From Nectonema munidae (taxonomy: Eukaryota > Nematomorpha > Nectonematoida > Nectonematidae): a stretch of DNA of 64,000 nucleotides. Position 1 is the stretch's first letter, and each line of letters starts with the position of its first letter. A model generated the notes under the pieces. That model did no database searches. It was given only the letters and a program-made list of their open reading frames with translations, and was not told the origin of the DNA. Where the stretch lies: the NCBI GenBank assembly GCA_030549495.1, contig JAUIRK010001057.1, positions 124,001 through 188,000 of the forward strand, written 5' to 3'. A program made the position numbers and the translations under genes. This document shows positions 11,956 to 22,804 of the stretch, piece by piece.

Positions 11956-12430
11956 TGTACGAGGATCAAACTAACATAAATCAAAGTATACGAGAAAAGA
12001 AAATCATTGCGTTTTTTTGAATATTTGTCTACAAATAAAATTCTGACAGCTGTCATAAATAGATCAAGCACATTTTAAACAACTGAAACATTTTGTTTCG
12101 ATATTATATTTTTATTATAATAATCAACAAATTTTCTTAAAAAAAGTGATTTGATTATGTACAGTGTTACTTATAAAATTTAACAATCGAACATTATAAA
12201 AAATATCTCTGCTCAAATATTAAGCAAATAGAGTATTCTTGCTTTTAAACTGAATAGATAGTCAAAATATTCATTTTCAAATGTTACAAAATGTAATAAA
12301 TGTAGTGATAAAGATTATGACTTTTGTTGAAAAAAAAATTCTTAGCGCGAGTCTAACAATATTCATTGATATAAAATTGTAACGATTGAAAACTATTTTA
12401 ATTTAACTCTAAATGCAAATTAGGCAGAAG

Positions 12431-12627
12431 CAGTGGTGTAGCCAAAAAAAGTTGATAGAAGGGGCACAATTTAAAAACAAATAACTTGCTCAACATTATT
12501 TATACTTTCTTGAACCTTTTATTGGAGAAATTTTCAAAAACTGATATCGCATAAGATGCATGGGGGCACCATGCGGTACATAGGAGTGTGGGCACGGCCC
12601 CTCATGCCCAGCCTAGCTACGTCACTG
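12431..12627. mobile_element. 197-bp hAT MITE nested in the hAT element
   Basis: Starts CAGTGGTGTAGCC and ends, on the other strand, CAGTGACGTAGCTAGG, which is the common hAT terminal consensus CAGTGGCGTAGC. Flanking octamers GGCAGAAG (12423-12430) and GAGAGAAG (12628-12635) match at 6 of 8 positions, consistent with an eroded 8-bp duplication. It encodes nothing. It is a third nesting level: MITE in hAT in foldback element. Confidence 0.75.
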
Positions 12628-13199
12628 GAGAGAAGAGAGCTGAATGAGATAGGAGAGCTTAACAAGAGAAGAGGGCTTGAATGAAAGAAGAGAGCTTGAG
12701 TGAATGATTGAGTTTTAGCAGAGAAAGCGGAAGAGAAAAACAGAGGAGAGAGAAAGAGAAATAGAATCTCTGTGACAGAAGATGAGAAAATCTAGTAGAT
12801 CATCAACATGTTTTTGCTCTGTGACCTGTGTGCATATTGAATTGAAGCAATGGATTATTATTATATAGCTCTCACGCATCGTCTGTAAAATATGTTCGAT
12901 AAGAATTTCAGAGCAGCTTGGCATGATGTTTGATTGATTCGAAAGTCTCCATTCCTTCTATGCGATCATCGTACATGTTTTATAAACAAGCAGCAACTCT
13001 TACTTATAGAAAATTATTGGGAGGGCGAAGGTCATTTTCGCCCCCTCCCCCCTCTGAAAACACATTGGGGGGGGGGGGGGCGGTCGCCCCCCGGATGTGC
13101 GCCTCTGGTATACAGGTTGGAGATGAACCCTCGTCGTATACAGGTTGGAGATGAAAATTAAATTGTTTACCCGCGTTCAACCCTATAGGTTATGAGAAT

Positions 13200-15880
13200 A
13201 TATCATGGCATAACAGAAGAGTTTCCTAAAACTCTTTATACTGAAAAAATATTTCTTCAAATAAAAATGATTAATATTTAGAATCAATCTCGCATTATAC
13301 ACATGATACATGATAAAAATATTTTATTGGTTAAAATTAAGGGGTAACCTAATACGCGAGATCGAACGTTACTCGAAAATTCCCGAAATAGAAATCATTA
13401 ATATAATTGAAAAATTCTGAAAGTGTCAATAAAATTTGTGGTAACCAATATAAAAACCTATCTAAACATGTTCAAAATTTGTATTACACACGTATACTAA
13501 TTTGATAACTATGACTTGCGAAAATACAATATATATAATAAAAAATTTGAACCAAAATATTTATGGGCAAATAAAGTTAATATTGTTATTCAGAACAGGA
13601 ATCTAAAAATGCATAATCCTTGTATATTTGTTGAATATATGTGAAGTCATAATTTTGAGCCTGTTTGAAAAGGCCTGAAAAATCGAAAATTTAAAAATTA
13701 AAAAGCTATTCTGATAGAGTTTGATACGCTGATTCCAAATATGTAATTTGTTTAAAATCAATCGAATGATTTCTATATTTTTTGCGGTCAACGTTTGAAT
13801 TTTTGGCATGTTATCATGTTTAGAGGCAAAAAAAGTTTTTTAAAAAATTCAAACTTAAAATATTTATACATTTTCTTAATCAGTATAAAATTGGATAAGT
13901 TTAAATTTTTTTGAAAAATACATTTTTTAACGTATTATATTTAGTTTGGTATATTTTATGAATATGCAAAAAAATATGTAATTATTCATTTTTCACGCTA
14001 AAATATAGTGAAAAATAGCAAAATTGTGCATATTGTTCATAGGCTTATAAAAAAAATTGTTTTTTGTTCAAAAGGAAACGACATGCAAAATGTGGGTAAA
14101 CGGATGCTCTTTAAGATAGACATGGTTTAAATGTTTTTAAAAATTTCTTACCTAAAGTCTTCTTTCAAAATTAAAATTTATAAATTTTGACACAAAATTA
14201 AAAAAAATATATCAAAAATAAATATTTTTTAAAATTTTAAAATATTTAAATAAAATGTAAGCGATTTTGAATAAGTTGATGTAATAATTAAAAAAAATTT
14301 TAAAATTAGAAAAAATTTAGAAAGGACAAAAACAATTAAAAAAATTGAATGAAATTTTTTCAATTTTTTTACAAAAGTTTCCTAAAACTTCATACAGAAA
14401 AAATATTTCTTCAATGTGTGTGCATGCGCTCGTGTGTGAGAACCGAAAGTTAAAATTATTTTATAAAAATCTACAAATAAATTTAGGTTATTGTATGGAG
14501 TGGTTTATAATAAAAAAAAGAATATAAATTCATGAGGTTAATTATTGAGAAAATTTTATTAACACACATTTTTTTATCTTCTCTTTTTTTCTTCAGTGAA
14601 CACATCAATAAGCGTAATCCAAAATTTTCTTTTTGGAGTAATCAAACGGTAACTTCTTTCGCTGTGATTTAAATTTTTTATATCATACTAAAAACAATAA
14701 ATACTTGTTATTGTACTCATTTTGTGATTTTTTTTCCCTAGAAATAACATTTTAGTAAACCGGTTTGGGGGATGATAATAAAATTTAGTATAAGCACATT
14801 TTAAATATTTTTTGAGGCATTGAACTTTTTATGCAGTAAACAATAATAATTATCTTCAAAAATAAAATTTGGGTAACTATTTTTAATCGTATACATTATG
14901 AACTGACTTAAAATTTTGGCGAATAATTCAAAAGTTATAAGCAATATAAAAACGAAGGTTAATTTATAAAAAAACGGAAAACTAAAACTATCTTATAAAA
15001 ATCTACAAATAAATTTAGGTTCTGATAGTAGAGTGGTTTTATAATTGTGTTGGAAATTGTTACAAATAAAAGGGAAAAATTTGTCAAAATGTAACAAGCG
15101 TTAGCTTAAAATTAACAAATATAAAAAATATGCATCCCTCATCTGCTAATTACGAAGAAAACTGAAAAATACAAAATTATATAAAAAAGATGAAGGCCCA
15201 TAAAAAATGCTTTAATTTGGTATATCGCATGATACATTTTGTTTGGAAATGCGAAAGTTATAAGCGTTTTAATATTTGACTAAAATTTAAGATATAAGCT
15301 AGCATATCTTACAAATAAAGTAAGCCTACCTTAACCCGATAATTAAAGTTAATCTTTCTTCGCATAGTTATGCGCTAAAATCAATAACAAGCGTGATAGA
15401 AGTGGAATGTTATTTATTTTTCACATACTGTCGGTATAAATATAACGAATGTCCTTCGTTAAAAATCAGAAAAGGGTATCTAAACTAAAAAAAATTGTTT
15501 TGAAATAAAAGTAGGCCACGATTATCCAACAAAACTTGTACATTCGATCGACATTTTTCACTTCAAAAATAATTTAAAATTTATTAGAAAAACATTATAC
15601 TGACCCCTAAAAAGTAAAAAAATATATATTTATTTTCGACAGTGTTTTTAACTGACATTTTAAAAAGTAAAAAACCATATTCTACCTTTGTTAATATGAA
15701 ATATTGAAAAAATAGTATATAAACTCATCACGTTAATTATTCGTATTTTTTGGAACTAGATAAAAGTTGTTGACCTCACATAAAAGCAGATTTTGGAAAA
15801 AGAAAAACCATTTTTTATTTAAAAACTTTTGCAAAAATAAATTATTTTAACGTATGTAGCAAACGATAAGCTTTCAAATG

Positions 15881-15916
<36 letters not shown>

Positions 15917-15985
15917 GGCGCTTATAGGATATAATGATCATTCGAATACATGATAATGTAAGATAAGAGAATATAAGAGGGAATG
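13200..15985. other. Non-coding AT-rich region with internal direct repeats
   Basis: No gene is recognised. Two direct repeats are visible. One is ATAAAAATCTACAAATAAAT with flanks at about 14463-14515 and 14995-15045. The other is AGTTTCCTAAAACT...AAAAATATTTCTTCAA at 13228-13262 and 14384-14416. These suggest degenerate copies of an AT-rich repeat. Confidence 0.5.
15886..15912. repeat. (AT)n microsatellite
   Basis: An uninterrupted AT/TA run of about 27 bases is visible. Confidence 0.9.
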
Positions 15986-15989
15986 CTGA

Positions 15990-16745
15990 CTTTATATTTC
16001 TCTTTAAGAGGGAATGCAGACTTTATATTTCCCTTTCTGTCTCCTCTGTTTATCATCTCTTTCGCTTTCTCTGCTAAAACTCAATTAATCTTTATCAGTA
16101 CGTTTGTTGCATTTTGTAACATTTGAAAACTTTAATTTTTTTCCAGTCAAGAAATTTTTTTTCAATAGCTATTTGGGAATGAATATTTTGACTAGCTATT
16201 CAGATTAAAGGCAAAAATACTCTATTTGTTTAATATTTGAGCAGAGATATTTTTTATAATGTTCGATTGTTAAATTTTATAAGTAACACTGTACATAATT
16301 AATTAAATCATTTTTTTAAGGAAATTTGTTGATTATTATAATAAAAATATAATATCAAAACAAAATGTTTCAGTTGTTAAAAATGTACTTGAAAAATTTA
16401 TGACAGCTGTCAGAATTTTATTTGTAAACAAAAATAGTCAAAAAAACGCAATGATTTTCTTGTTCTCGTATACTATGATATATGTTAGCAAATAGTTTTT
16501 TTTATGATTTTGTGTTCTTAGACTTAAATAATTTTATCAAATGCGATTAAACTACCATTTTTTGTATACTATGATTCCTTTCAAAATGTAAAAAATACAA
16601 GCGTTACCAAATCACCCTATAAGGGTTAGCTACTTCAACATTGGCTTTTGCTGCTTATAAAAACTTAAAAATATCAAATAAACTATCTCATTTTTTAAGC
16701 CTCCTATTATTTTGAAATTATTCTGAGAACAGACAGTTTCATCTC
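15990..16745. repeat. Right copy of the large inverted repeat
   Basis: Reverse complement of parts of 11410-12780, with the same block order but without the minisatellite and the hAT MITE. It lies outside the 9904-13107 element, so it is an independent, truncated copy in opposite orientation. Just before it, GAGGGAATGC(T/A)GACTTTATATTT occurs as a short direct repeat at about 15979-16036. Confidence 0.72.
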
Positions 16746-16749
16746 TGAT

Positions 16750-18100
16750 GAGTGATAAAATCCATCAAAATGCATTAATTTTTAAGTTTTAGAATTTAAA
16801 TAATATCAATTAAAAATATAGATTTTGGGGATAAGTTTACGCAATTTTTAATGAAATCAATTACAGTTTTTGAAAAGATTTAGATCTTTTTTGCAAGAAT
16901 CTAAATTAAATGTATATCTCTCTTTATATGTTGAAACGTAACACGACGTTAAGTGCTCGCTCCATCATAAACTTTGTAGACATTTCGCGCACTGCTGTAG
17001 ATTATTTTTCAAAGCAAGTAGAATGGTTTAGTGAATATATGCTATGACAAAAATTGTGTCAACACACTATCTTCATCCTACTTTTGAGTTTTAATATGTC
17101 CTAAAGGCATCTTTTTCATCATGATCGTTGTGAGATGATAACAAACTTCATTATTTTCATTTCTGCATTCAAATTTTCCACCTCTTCAGATATTTTGTCT
17201 TCTTTCTTCATAAAATACGTTTTTCACTGAATAAAGTGCTGATATATTTTGACGAATATTTTAGTTCGATTTTAGCACCTAATCATCGCTAATTTATTAT
17301 AAAGAACATTAAACTTGATTAGTTTCATTCGCGTAAACCCTTTATGTGCTTCTTTTCATTATTTAGAAAAAAAATTTACCCCCGGATTGCTTACATTTCA
17401 ACCTCCCTTTTATTTCATTATTGTCAACTTTACCATTAAGGCTAATATTTTATAATTTCCCACTAATAGTAAACGAAACTTAATTTCATAAAGAGAACAA
17501 CAACAAAAATACTCCTTATTCTACAACACTTTTGGAAAAATTAATCCCATTTCTAACAGTGAAATCATTATATAAGTAAATTGTGCCCAACTTTAAACAA
17601 ATATCTACTCGAAATCTGCTTTCATTTAACGGATTCACCCAAACTAGTGAAGCAACTGCAACACCCACCGTTAAAGGTTACTGCCCTTTGACTAATTGTA
17701 AGCTAGAAAAGGGTGGGGGGGGGGGAAAGTGTAGTGAGGTGCCAAATTGTAAAAACGCATGCCAAATTAATTACATATTAAAACAATAAATACACGCATT
17801 TTGGCCAAAATTGTTTTTTATCCCTTTTTCACTGTTAAATTTACTGTTTTATTTTGGTTTATTACAAAAAAATATTTGTTGTGAATCGTTTTGTCAATTT
17901 CCTCGTCTACACGTTACTTTTATATTGTAACTTGTATGTTGCAAGGTATAAACTTATTATTAACATGGCTTTTGATGTTGGGCGAATCTTTTTGTTTTTG
18001 CTTTAAACGGAAGAGTAAGACTGCAACAGATAACATACTGTACTCGACAAATGTATATTGCAAACAAGTGAACTTCTATTTTTGTAATTTCTAGGCTATA
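16750..18100. other. Non-coding region
   Basis: No gene, RNA or repeat is recognised. The short open frames at 17583-17789 and 17891-18094 show no family resemblance. A G-run occurs at about 17713-17725. Confidence 0.5.
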
Positions 18101-19318
18101 TTTTATACCTTATAATGTTATTTTTATGCACATGTGTTATTATCACCCGTGCTGTTATTTCTCTCATAAGATGAGCATCGCCGAACAACCGATGCCTCCG
18201 GCCTCCGGGGTTTAATGTAATGTCTTTTTTCTTTTTCCATTTATTTTCTCAGCACAATTCATAATGGCTTGCATTTCAATCCTTCTGTACTTCTCATGTT
18301 TTAAGAAATCTCCTTACTATTCATTAACTAAGGTCTTTTTTGTATATGCCTCTTGTGTGATTTTACTACAGAAGGGAGTAGGAGGGGCAAAAAATTTGTG
18401 GGTGGCTTTACCCCTCTTAGGTACCATTCGTTTGTGGCCTGACCCTACTAGCAGAACAAGGAAACATCTCGATTTCACTTTGAACAATTAGAATACAAAG
18501 CTACCTTATCTAATTTTTAGTTGTAAGTGAACCTTTTAATAGTCTTCAATACCATTGCTACCAGGTAGACTGGCTGGTGCTACACTTACATGGATCTTGC
18601 TGCAAAAAGTAATTAAACTTCTACATCTTATAAACCTCCAAGGACTTTGGAAGGGAAGTACTAATTCACCTTAATTTTTTTTCTTTTGACTGACAGATTG
18701 CGCTTATTATAATGAGCCAAGGACAACAAGTTGGGTTCATCTTTTTGGTATCAATGTTTACCCCTGTGAGTTTTGTCACAATCTCATTGGTCAAAGCGCT
18801 CTTCGCTCTCATTTTCTCTTTCTAGGTCATCAACAGTAGAGCGCTACATTCCCTTCGCTACAAATCTTATGAATTAGGTCTGTTTCAGAGATGGTTTTAA
18901 GTAAAAAATTTAGAGAAACGAAGTGCCCAATCTTCATACTAAGGTGTCGTGAGTAAAGTTGGTTAGGTCGACGGTTTGACTCTATATCCCTTGGTGTTTA
19001 TTATTCGTCCTGATATCTAAAGCAATTTTTCGACTCGCAGTTATCCTCTAATCTCACCGTTATAATTTTAATCAAAAGTGCTACCTAGTTAGTTTGTTGA
19101 GGTGTTAAAGACGCATTTAGATTTGCTCCACCTTTGATGCTTTGTTTCAGGTTTAGTGTGTATGCTACATTACCTGTAAATGCGATTCGTTTAATTTGCG
19201 TTTTGATAGTTTTATCCAAATATTTAGATTAGATGTTGAATGCGCCAAACTTTTAAAGTAGTATGACAAATTTCATCACAACTTCTTTCATCATTGCCTC
19301 AATATTATTGTATTCTCA
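18100..19318 (+). promoter_or_regulatory. Upstream region and probable 5' UTR of UBA1
   Basis: This stretch is visibly less AT-rich than the flanks. It contains a GC-rich patch at 18178-18211 and an inverted CCAAT box (ATTGG, 18786-18790) about 530 bases before the start codon. No TATA box stands out, as is common for housekeeping genes. An in-frame TAG at 19259-19261 limits the coding region upstream. An ATG at 19263 opens a short out-of-frame reading frame that overlaps the main start. No splice signal was needed to reach the start codon. The transcription start is not determined. Confidence 0.45.
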
Positions 19319-22300
19319 ATGTCGTCTTCCCAAACACGCTCACCTTCTCCCGCAGCTGGAGATTATTTGCCTGTAAACAAGAAGTTACGCCTAAGCTCCT
19401 CCTCTCACAACTCTACAATTTCTTCAAATAACATCACTGCTAATAGTAACAAATTAAATTGTGAGGGCCAATCCAGAGACCTTGAAATGCCAGCAATCCC
19501 TTCCAAACAAAACTTGGATGAGTGCAACGGAGGCAGGACTAGTAGTGAAGGTGTTCATCCTACCAACGGAGCCACCAACATTTTGAGCACGGAGTCTGAT
19601 GTTGATAGTGCCTTGCAAGGGATCGATGCAAATCTCTATTCTCGTCAGTTGTACACGCTGGGCGTTGAAGCAATGCTGAGGATGAGTCGAGCAAACGTCT
19701 TGCTCATCGGCTTGGATGGAGTGGGTGTTGAGATTGCCAAAAATATCGTTCTGGGTGGAGTCAAATCTGTTAGTCTTTTGGATTGCCTTTCAAGTCAAAA
19801 AGCGTATGTTTCTTCACCAGAATGGATATCTTGTCAAACTAATAAAGAGTGTAATAAGACTGTTTCTCGTATTCAATCCTGTCAAAAGTATCTCTCTGAT
19901 CTGAATCCCTATGTTCAAATTTCCCGCCTACAGCTTGCTGAAGCCAACAAAGAAGAACATCCCTTTTCTCCTTCTACTTGTCATGATGAGTTAGAAGCTT
20001 TTGTAAAGAAATTAAAGCTTAATGAAGAATTAGCTCATACCGTCATTTCACGTTTTAGCGTGGTCGTGTGTTGCACGGATGTGCCTCTTAACGTGCTCAT
20101 AGATCTAAATTCCATTTGCCACTCCAAAAATATTCCCTTCATATCTGCAACATCTTTTGGCCTTTTCGCCAACATATTTTGTGATTTCGGTTCTTCCTAC
20201 ATGATTAAAGAAAAAGACAGCAATTCTCCGAATGAAGCCATGATTTCTCATATAACAAACGATGCTACTGCTGTAGTAACAACTCTAGACGAAAACAGGC
20301 ACAGCTTTGAAAATGGAGATTTAATTCGCTTCACTGAAGTTGAAGGCATGACTCAACTCAATTCTTATGAAGGACCCATATGCGTAAAGGTCCTAGGACC
20401 GTATGCTTTCGTGATCAACGTCGATACTCGATCCTTCCCTCCGTATATCAAAGGTGGGTGCGCAACACAGATTAAAGTGGCACAAAAGGCCTCCTTCAAA
20501 AGTTATGCAGAGTCCTTTTTAAATCCTGAAATTGTGACTACTGAGAGCAGTAAATTCGCTACTCTTTCTACAATTCACTTAGGCTTCAAAGGATTGAAAC
20601 TTTTTCACCATGAGTACAATCGCCTGCCCAAAACAATGGATGAAGGTGACGTCAAGAAGTTTGTTGACATTGTTGATAAAATAAATAATGACATTCCCTC
20701 TTCTAATTCAGCTCACGTAGATTCTCTTAATGTTGATGTTTTAACAATCATGTCTAAAACAGGAGGTCATCAACTCTGCCCAATCAATTCTGTTATAGGT
20801 GGATTAGCTGCTCAAGAAGTTATTAAGGCAACTACATCCAAATTTATTCCTATTACGCAGTGGCTTTATTTTGACTCGATCGAGCTCTACTCGTTGATAT
20901 CGTCACATGACACAGAACCCTTTGAGTGTGAGGATGCTCACGTTTCATTCAGTCAATGTAAAATTCTTGGTGCGAAGTTTCAGCAAATCATTGAGAAGCA
21001 GAAGGTCTTCTTAGTGGGAGCTGGTGCTATTGGTTGTGAACTGATGAAAAACTTCGCTATGATGAGTTTAGGAGCTTCTGACAAAGGCAAGTTGATTGTG
21101 ACTGACATGGATACGATAGAAAAGTCTAATTTAAATCGTCAACTCCTCTTTAGAAGTAGTGATATCGGAAAACTCAAATCGGAAGTTGCCTGTTCCTCCG
21201 TCCAATTGATTAATCCCAAAATGAATGTTGAATTTCATTCGAATCGCGTAGGCGTAGACACAGAAAAGGTTTACAATGATGCTTTTTTCAATGAACTCGA
21301 CATTGTAGTCAATGCCCTGGATAATACAGATGCCAGAATATACATGGATCTTCGTTGCGTTTTTTATCGCAAGCCATTGCTGGAGTCTGGCACGCTGGGA
21401 ACTAAAGGTAATATCCAGGTTGTGGTTCCTTTTTTAACCGAATCCTATTCTGTATCTCAGGATCCTCCTGAAAAGGAAATTCCCATATGCACATTGAAAA
21501 ACTTTCCAAACAATATTGAACATACTGTTCAGTGGGCCAGAGATACATTTGAAGGTCTATTCAAAAATGGGTTCGAATCTGCAAGAGATTTTGTCAACAA
21601 TCTTAGGCTTAACTCCTCTCGAGCATCTAATAAAATGTCTGTAGAAATTTATAATGGAATCAAGTACGTCTTGATAACGGAATTTTGTCAAACTTTTGAC
21701 GACTGCATACGCTGGGCTCGACTAAAATTCTCTAGTCTCTTCTGTGATAATATTCAGCAGTTGCTGTATAACTTTCCTCCAAATCAACTCACCACAACTG
21801 GTCTGCCTTTTTGGTCCGGTCAAAAGCGCTGCCCCAAACCGATTTTCTTTGACGCATCAAATTATCACCATTTGAATTTTATAGTAGCGGCTTCCTTTTT
21901 GAAGGCACGCAATTACAATATTAAATCAAAGTACGTTAATGATATTGAATACATCATATCTATCATCTCGGAGATGGTTATTCCTGAGTTCAAGCCTAAA
22001 TCAGGCGTGTTTATTGCTGCAAATGAGGCCGAAGAAAAAAATCACCAGTCCTCAACGTCAGATACTGTGAATGACATATCAGAGTTGGTTAATTTCTGTA
22101 GTAAAAATGAATATAATTTTTCCTTAAATCCGATTGAATTCGAAAAAGATGAAGATGGTAACTTTCATGTTGAATTCATTGCTGCTGCCTCCAATTTTCG
22201 GGCTATGAATTACTCAATTCAGCCAATCAGCAAGCACGAAACAAAGCGAATTGCCGGAAAGATTATACCTGCTATAGCCACCACGACTAGCATAGTTGCA

Positions 22301-22804
22301 GGTCTTGTCTGCCTAGAAATGTACAAAGTTGTCTGTGGCCGAGCCGACAAATTAAGTGACTACCGTAATTTTTTCCTTAACCTTGAACTTCCCTTTGTCG
22401 AAGCTTGTGAGCCGTTGGCGCCTAAGCGTAACAAAGTTTTTGACGATGAATGGACGCAGTGGGATCGCTACCAAATAGTGGGCGACATGACTTTGCGCGA
22501 ATTCATTGCCTTTTTCAAAGAACAGAAGCTTGTTGTGAGCGTGATTTCAAATGGCGTCGCTCTACTCTATGCCGATTTCATGGACAAGAAAAAGAAGGAT
22601 GAGAGAATGGCGATGCTCATGCCTCAGTTAGTGGCGCATGTTTCCAAGAAGAAGCTGGATGTTTCCAGGCTTACTTCTCTTATCTTTGAGGTGGCTGCAG
22701 ATGATGAAGATGGAAATGACATTGAAATTCCTTATGTCCATTACATTCACCCTCAGAAGCAACAAAGCACTCTTTCTTCAAAGTCCTTCGTTGATAACAG
22801 ATAA
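19319..22804 (+). CDS. UBA1: Ubiquitin-activating enzyme E1 (UBA1-type)
   Basis: Activates ubiquitin in cytosol and nucleus by ATP-dependent adenylation and thioester transfer to E2s. The single 1161-residue frame spans the whole family (human UBA1 is 1058 aa). Residues 1-100 are a Ser/Asn-rich extension with a basic KKLRL patch, a possible nuclear signal. The inactive adenylation half starts at LYSRQLY (106-112) with GLDGVG at 131-136. The active half has the nucleotide loop GAGAIG (567-572), DMD at 596-598 and SNLNRQ at 603-608. The catalytic cysteine is Cys724 in PICTLKNFP. The ubiquitin-fold domain starts near WTQWDRY (1045) and is followed by a short Gln/Ser-rich tail. The start is the first in-frame Met after the TAG at 19259; its context is weak (T at -3). 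No intron interrupts it, so it is either a naturally intronless gene or an intact retrocopy. UBA6/UBA7-type paralogy is less likely given the close match throughout. Confidence 0.97.
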   Translation: MSSSQTRSPSPAAGDYLPVNKKLRLSSSSHNSTISSNNITANSNKLNCEGQSRDLEMPAIPSKQNLDECNGGRTSSEGVHPTNGATNILSTESDVDSALQGIDANLYSRQLYTLGVEAMLRMSRANVLLIGLDGVGVEIAKNIVLGGVKSVSLLDCLSSQKAYVSSPEWISCQTNKECNKTVSRIQSCQKYLSDLNPYVQISRLQLAEANKEEHPFSPSTCHDELEAFVKKLKLNEELAHTVISRFSVVVCCTDVPLNVLIDLNSICHSKNIPFISATSFGLFANIFCDFGSSYMIKEKDSNSPNEAMISHITNDATAVVTTLDENRHSFENGDLIRFTEVEGMTQLNSYEGPICVKVLGPYAFVINVDTRSFPPYIKGGCATQIKVAQKASFKSYAESFLNPEIVTTESSKFATLSTIHLGFKGLKLFHHEYNRLPKTMDEGDVKKFVDIVDKINNDIPSSNSAHVDSLNVDVLTIMSKTGGHQLCPINSVIGGLAAQEVIKATTSKFIPITQWLYFDSIELYSLISSHDTEPFECEDAHVSFSQCKILGAKFQQIIEKQKVFLVGAGAIGCELMKNFAMMSLGASDKGKLIVTDMDTIEKSNLNRQLLFRSSDIGKLKSEVACSSVQLINPKMNVEFHSNRVGVDTEKVYNDAFFNELDIVVNALDNTDARIYMDLRCVFYRKPLLESGTLGTKGNIQVVVPFLTESYSVSQDPPEKEIPICTLKNFPNNIEHTVQWARDTFEGLFKNGFESARDFVNNLRLNSSRASNKMSVEIYNGIKYVLITEFCQTFDDCIRWARLKFSSLFCDNIQQLLYNFPPNQLTTTGLPFWSGQKRCPKPIFFDASNYHHLNFIVAASFLKARNYNIKSKYVNDIEYIISIISEMVIPEFKPKSGVFIAANEAEEKNHQSSTSDTVNDISELVNFCSKNEYNFSLNPIEFEKDEDGNFHVEFIAAASNFRAMNYSIQPISKHETKRIAGKIIPAIATTTSIVAGLVCLEMYKVVCGRADKLSDYRNFFLNLELPFVEACEPLAPKRNKVFDDEWTQWDRYQIVGDMTLREFIAFFKEQKLVVSVISNGVALLYADFMDKKKKDERMAMLMPQLVAHVSKKKLDVSRLTSLIFEVAADDEDGNDIEIPYVHYIHPQKQQSTLSSKSFVDNR

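Larger units (their letters stand above)
11410..12780. repeat. Left copy of a large inverted repeat
   Basis: Blocks at 11410-11560, 11985-12330 and 12705-12780 recur in reverse complement, in the same order, at 16600-16745, 16105-16480 and 15990-16085. Landmarks include GCAGCAAAAGCCAACGTTTA, ATTCTGACAGCTGTCATAAAT and GAGTTTTAGCAGAGAAAGCG. The left copy has two extra pieces, the minisatellite at 11742-11955 and the hAT MITE at 12431-12627. The right copy lacks about 12335-12705. The two copies probably come from the same hAT-type element inserted in opposite orientation. Confidence 0.75.
9904..13107. mobile_element. 3.2 kb hAT-type element with perfect 8-bp target duplication
   Basis: The termini CAGGGTCGCACATCC (9904-9918) and, on the other strand, CAGAGGCGCACATCC (13107-13093) form a 15-bp inverted repeat with two mismatches. 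The element is flanked by identical 8-bp copies of GTATACAG (9896-9903 and 13108-13115). CAG-starting ends plus an 8-bp duplication are diagnostic of hAT transposons. The insertion lies inside a 28-bp repeat of the host foldback element, so it is the younger of the two. No hAT transposase is readable, so it is non-autonomous. G-rich runs occur near both ends (9931-9937 and 13067-13080). It carries further insertions listed separately. Confidence 0.88.
8911..13197. mobile_element. Foldback element with 28-bp subterminal repeats, split by a hAT insertion
   Basis: The left arm (8911-9245) recurs inverted at 9605-9903 plus 13108-13197. The tips share TCTCATAACCT and a GCGGGTA box. Inside the tips each arm carries tandem copies of a 28-bp unit (CATCTCCAACCTGTATACTA core), about three on the left and five on the right. 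These are followed by sequence containing CATATACAAATGACTAAGG and two copies of a GGGGAGACGATGTTA-type block. The arms flank a nearly pure A/T spacer (9260-9600). Without the hAT insertion the element is about 1.1 kb. No protein is encoded; the frames at 9102-9314 and 9482-9676 are low-complexity. A rearranged fragment of the same family lies at 35720-35935. Confidence 0.8.

Noticed and set aside
12930-13161. Overlapping frames at the right end of the hAT element
   Set aside because: They run through the G-rich terminal repeat and the 28-bp repeats; non-coding element ends.
18940-18990. tRNA-like A and B box words
   Set aside because: The two motifs are only about 12 bases apart, too close for a tRNA, and no acceptor stem pairs.
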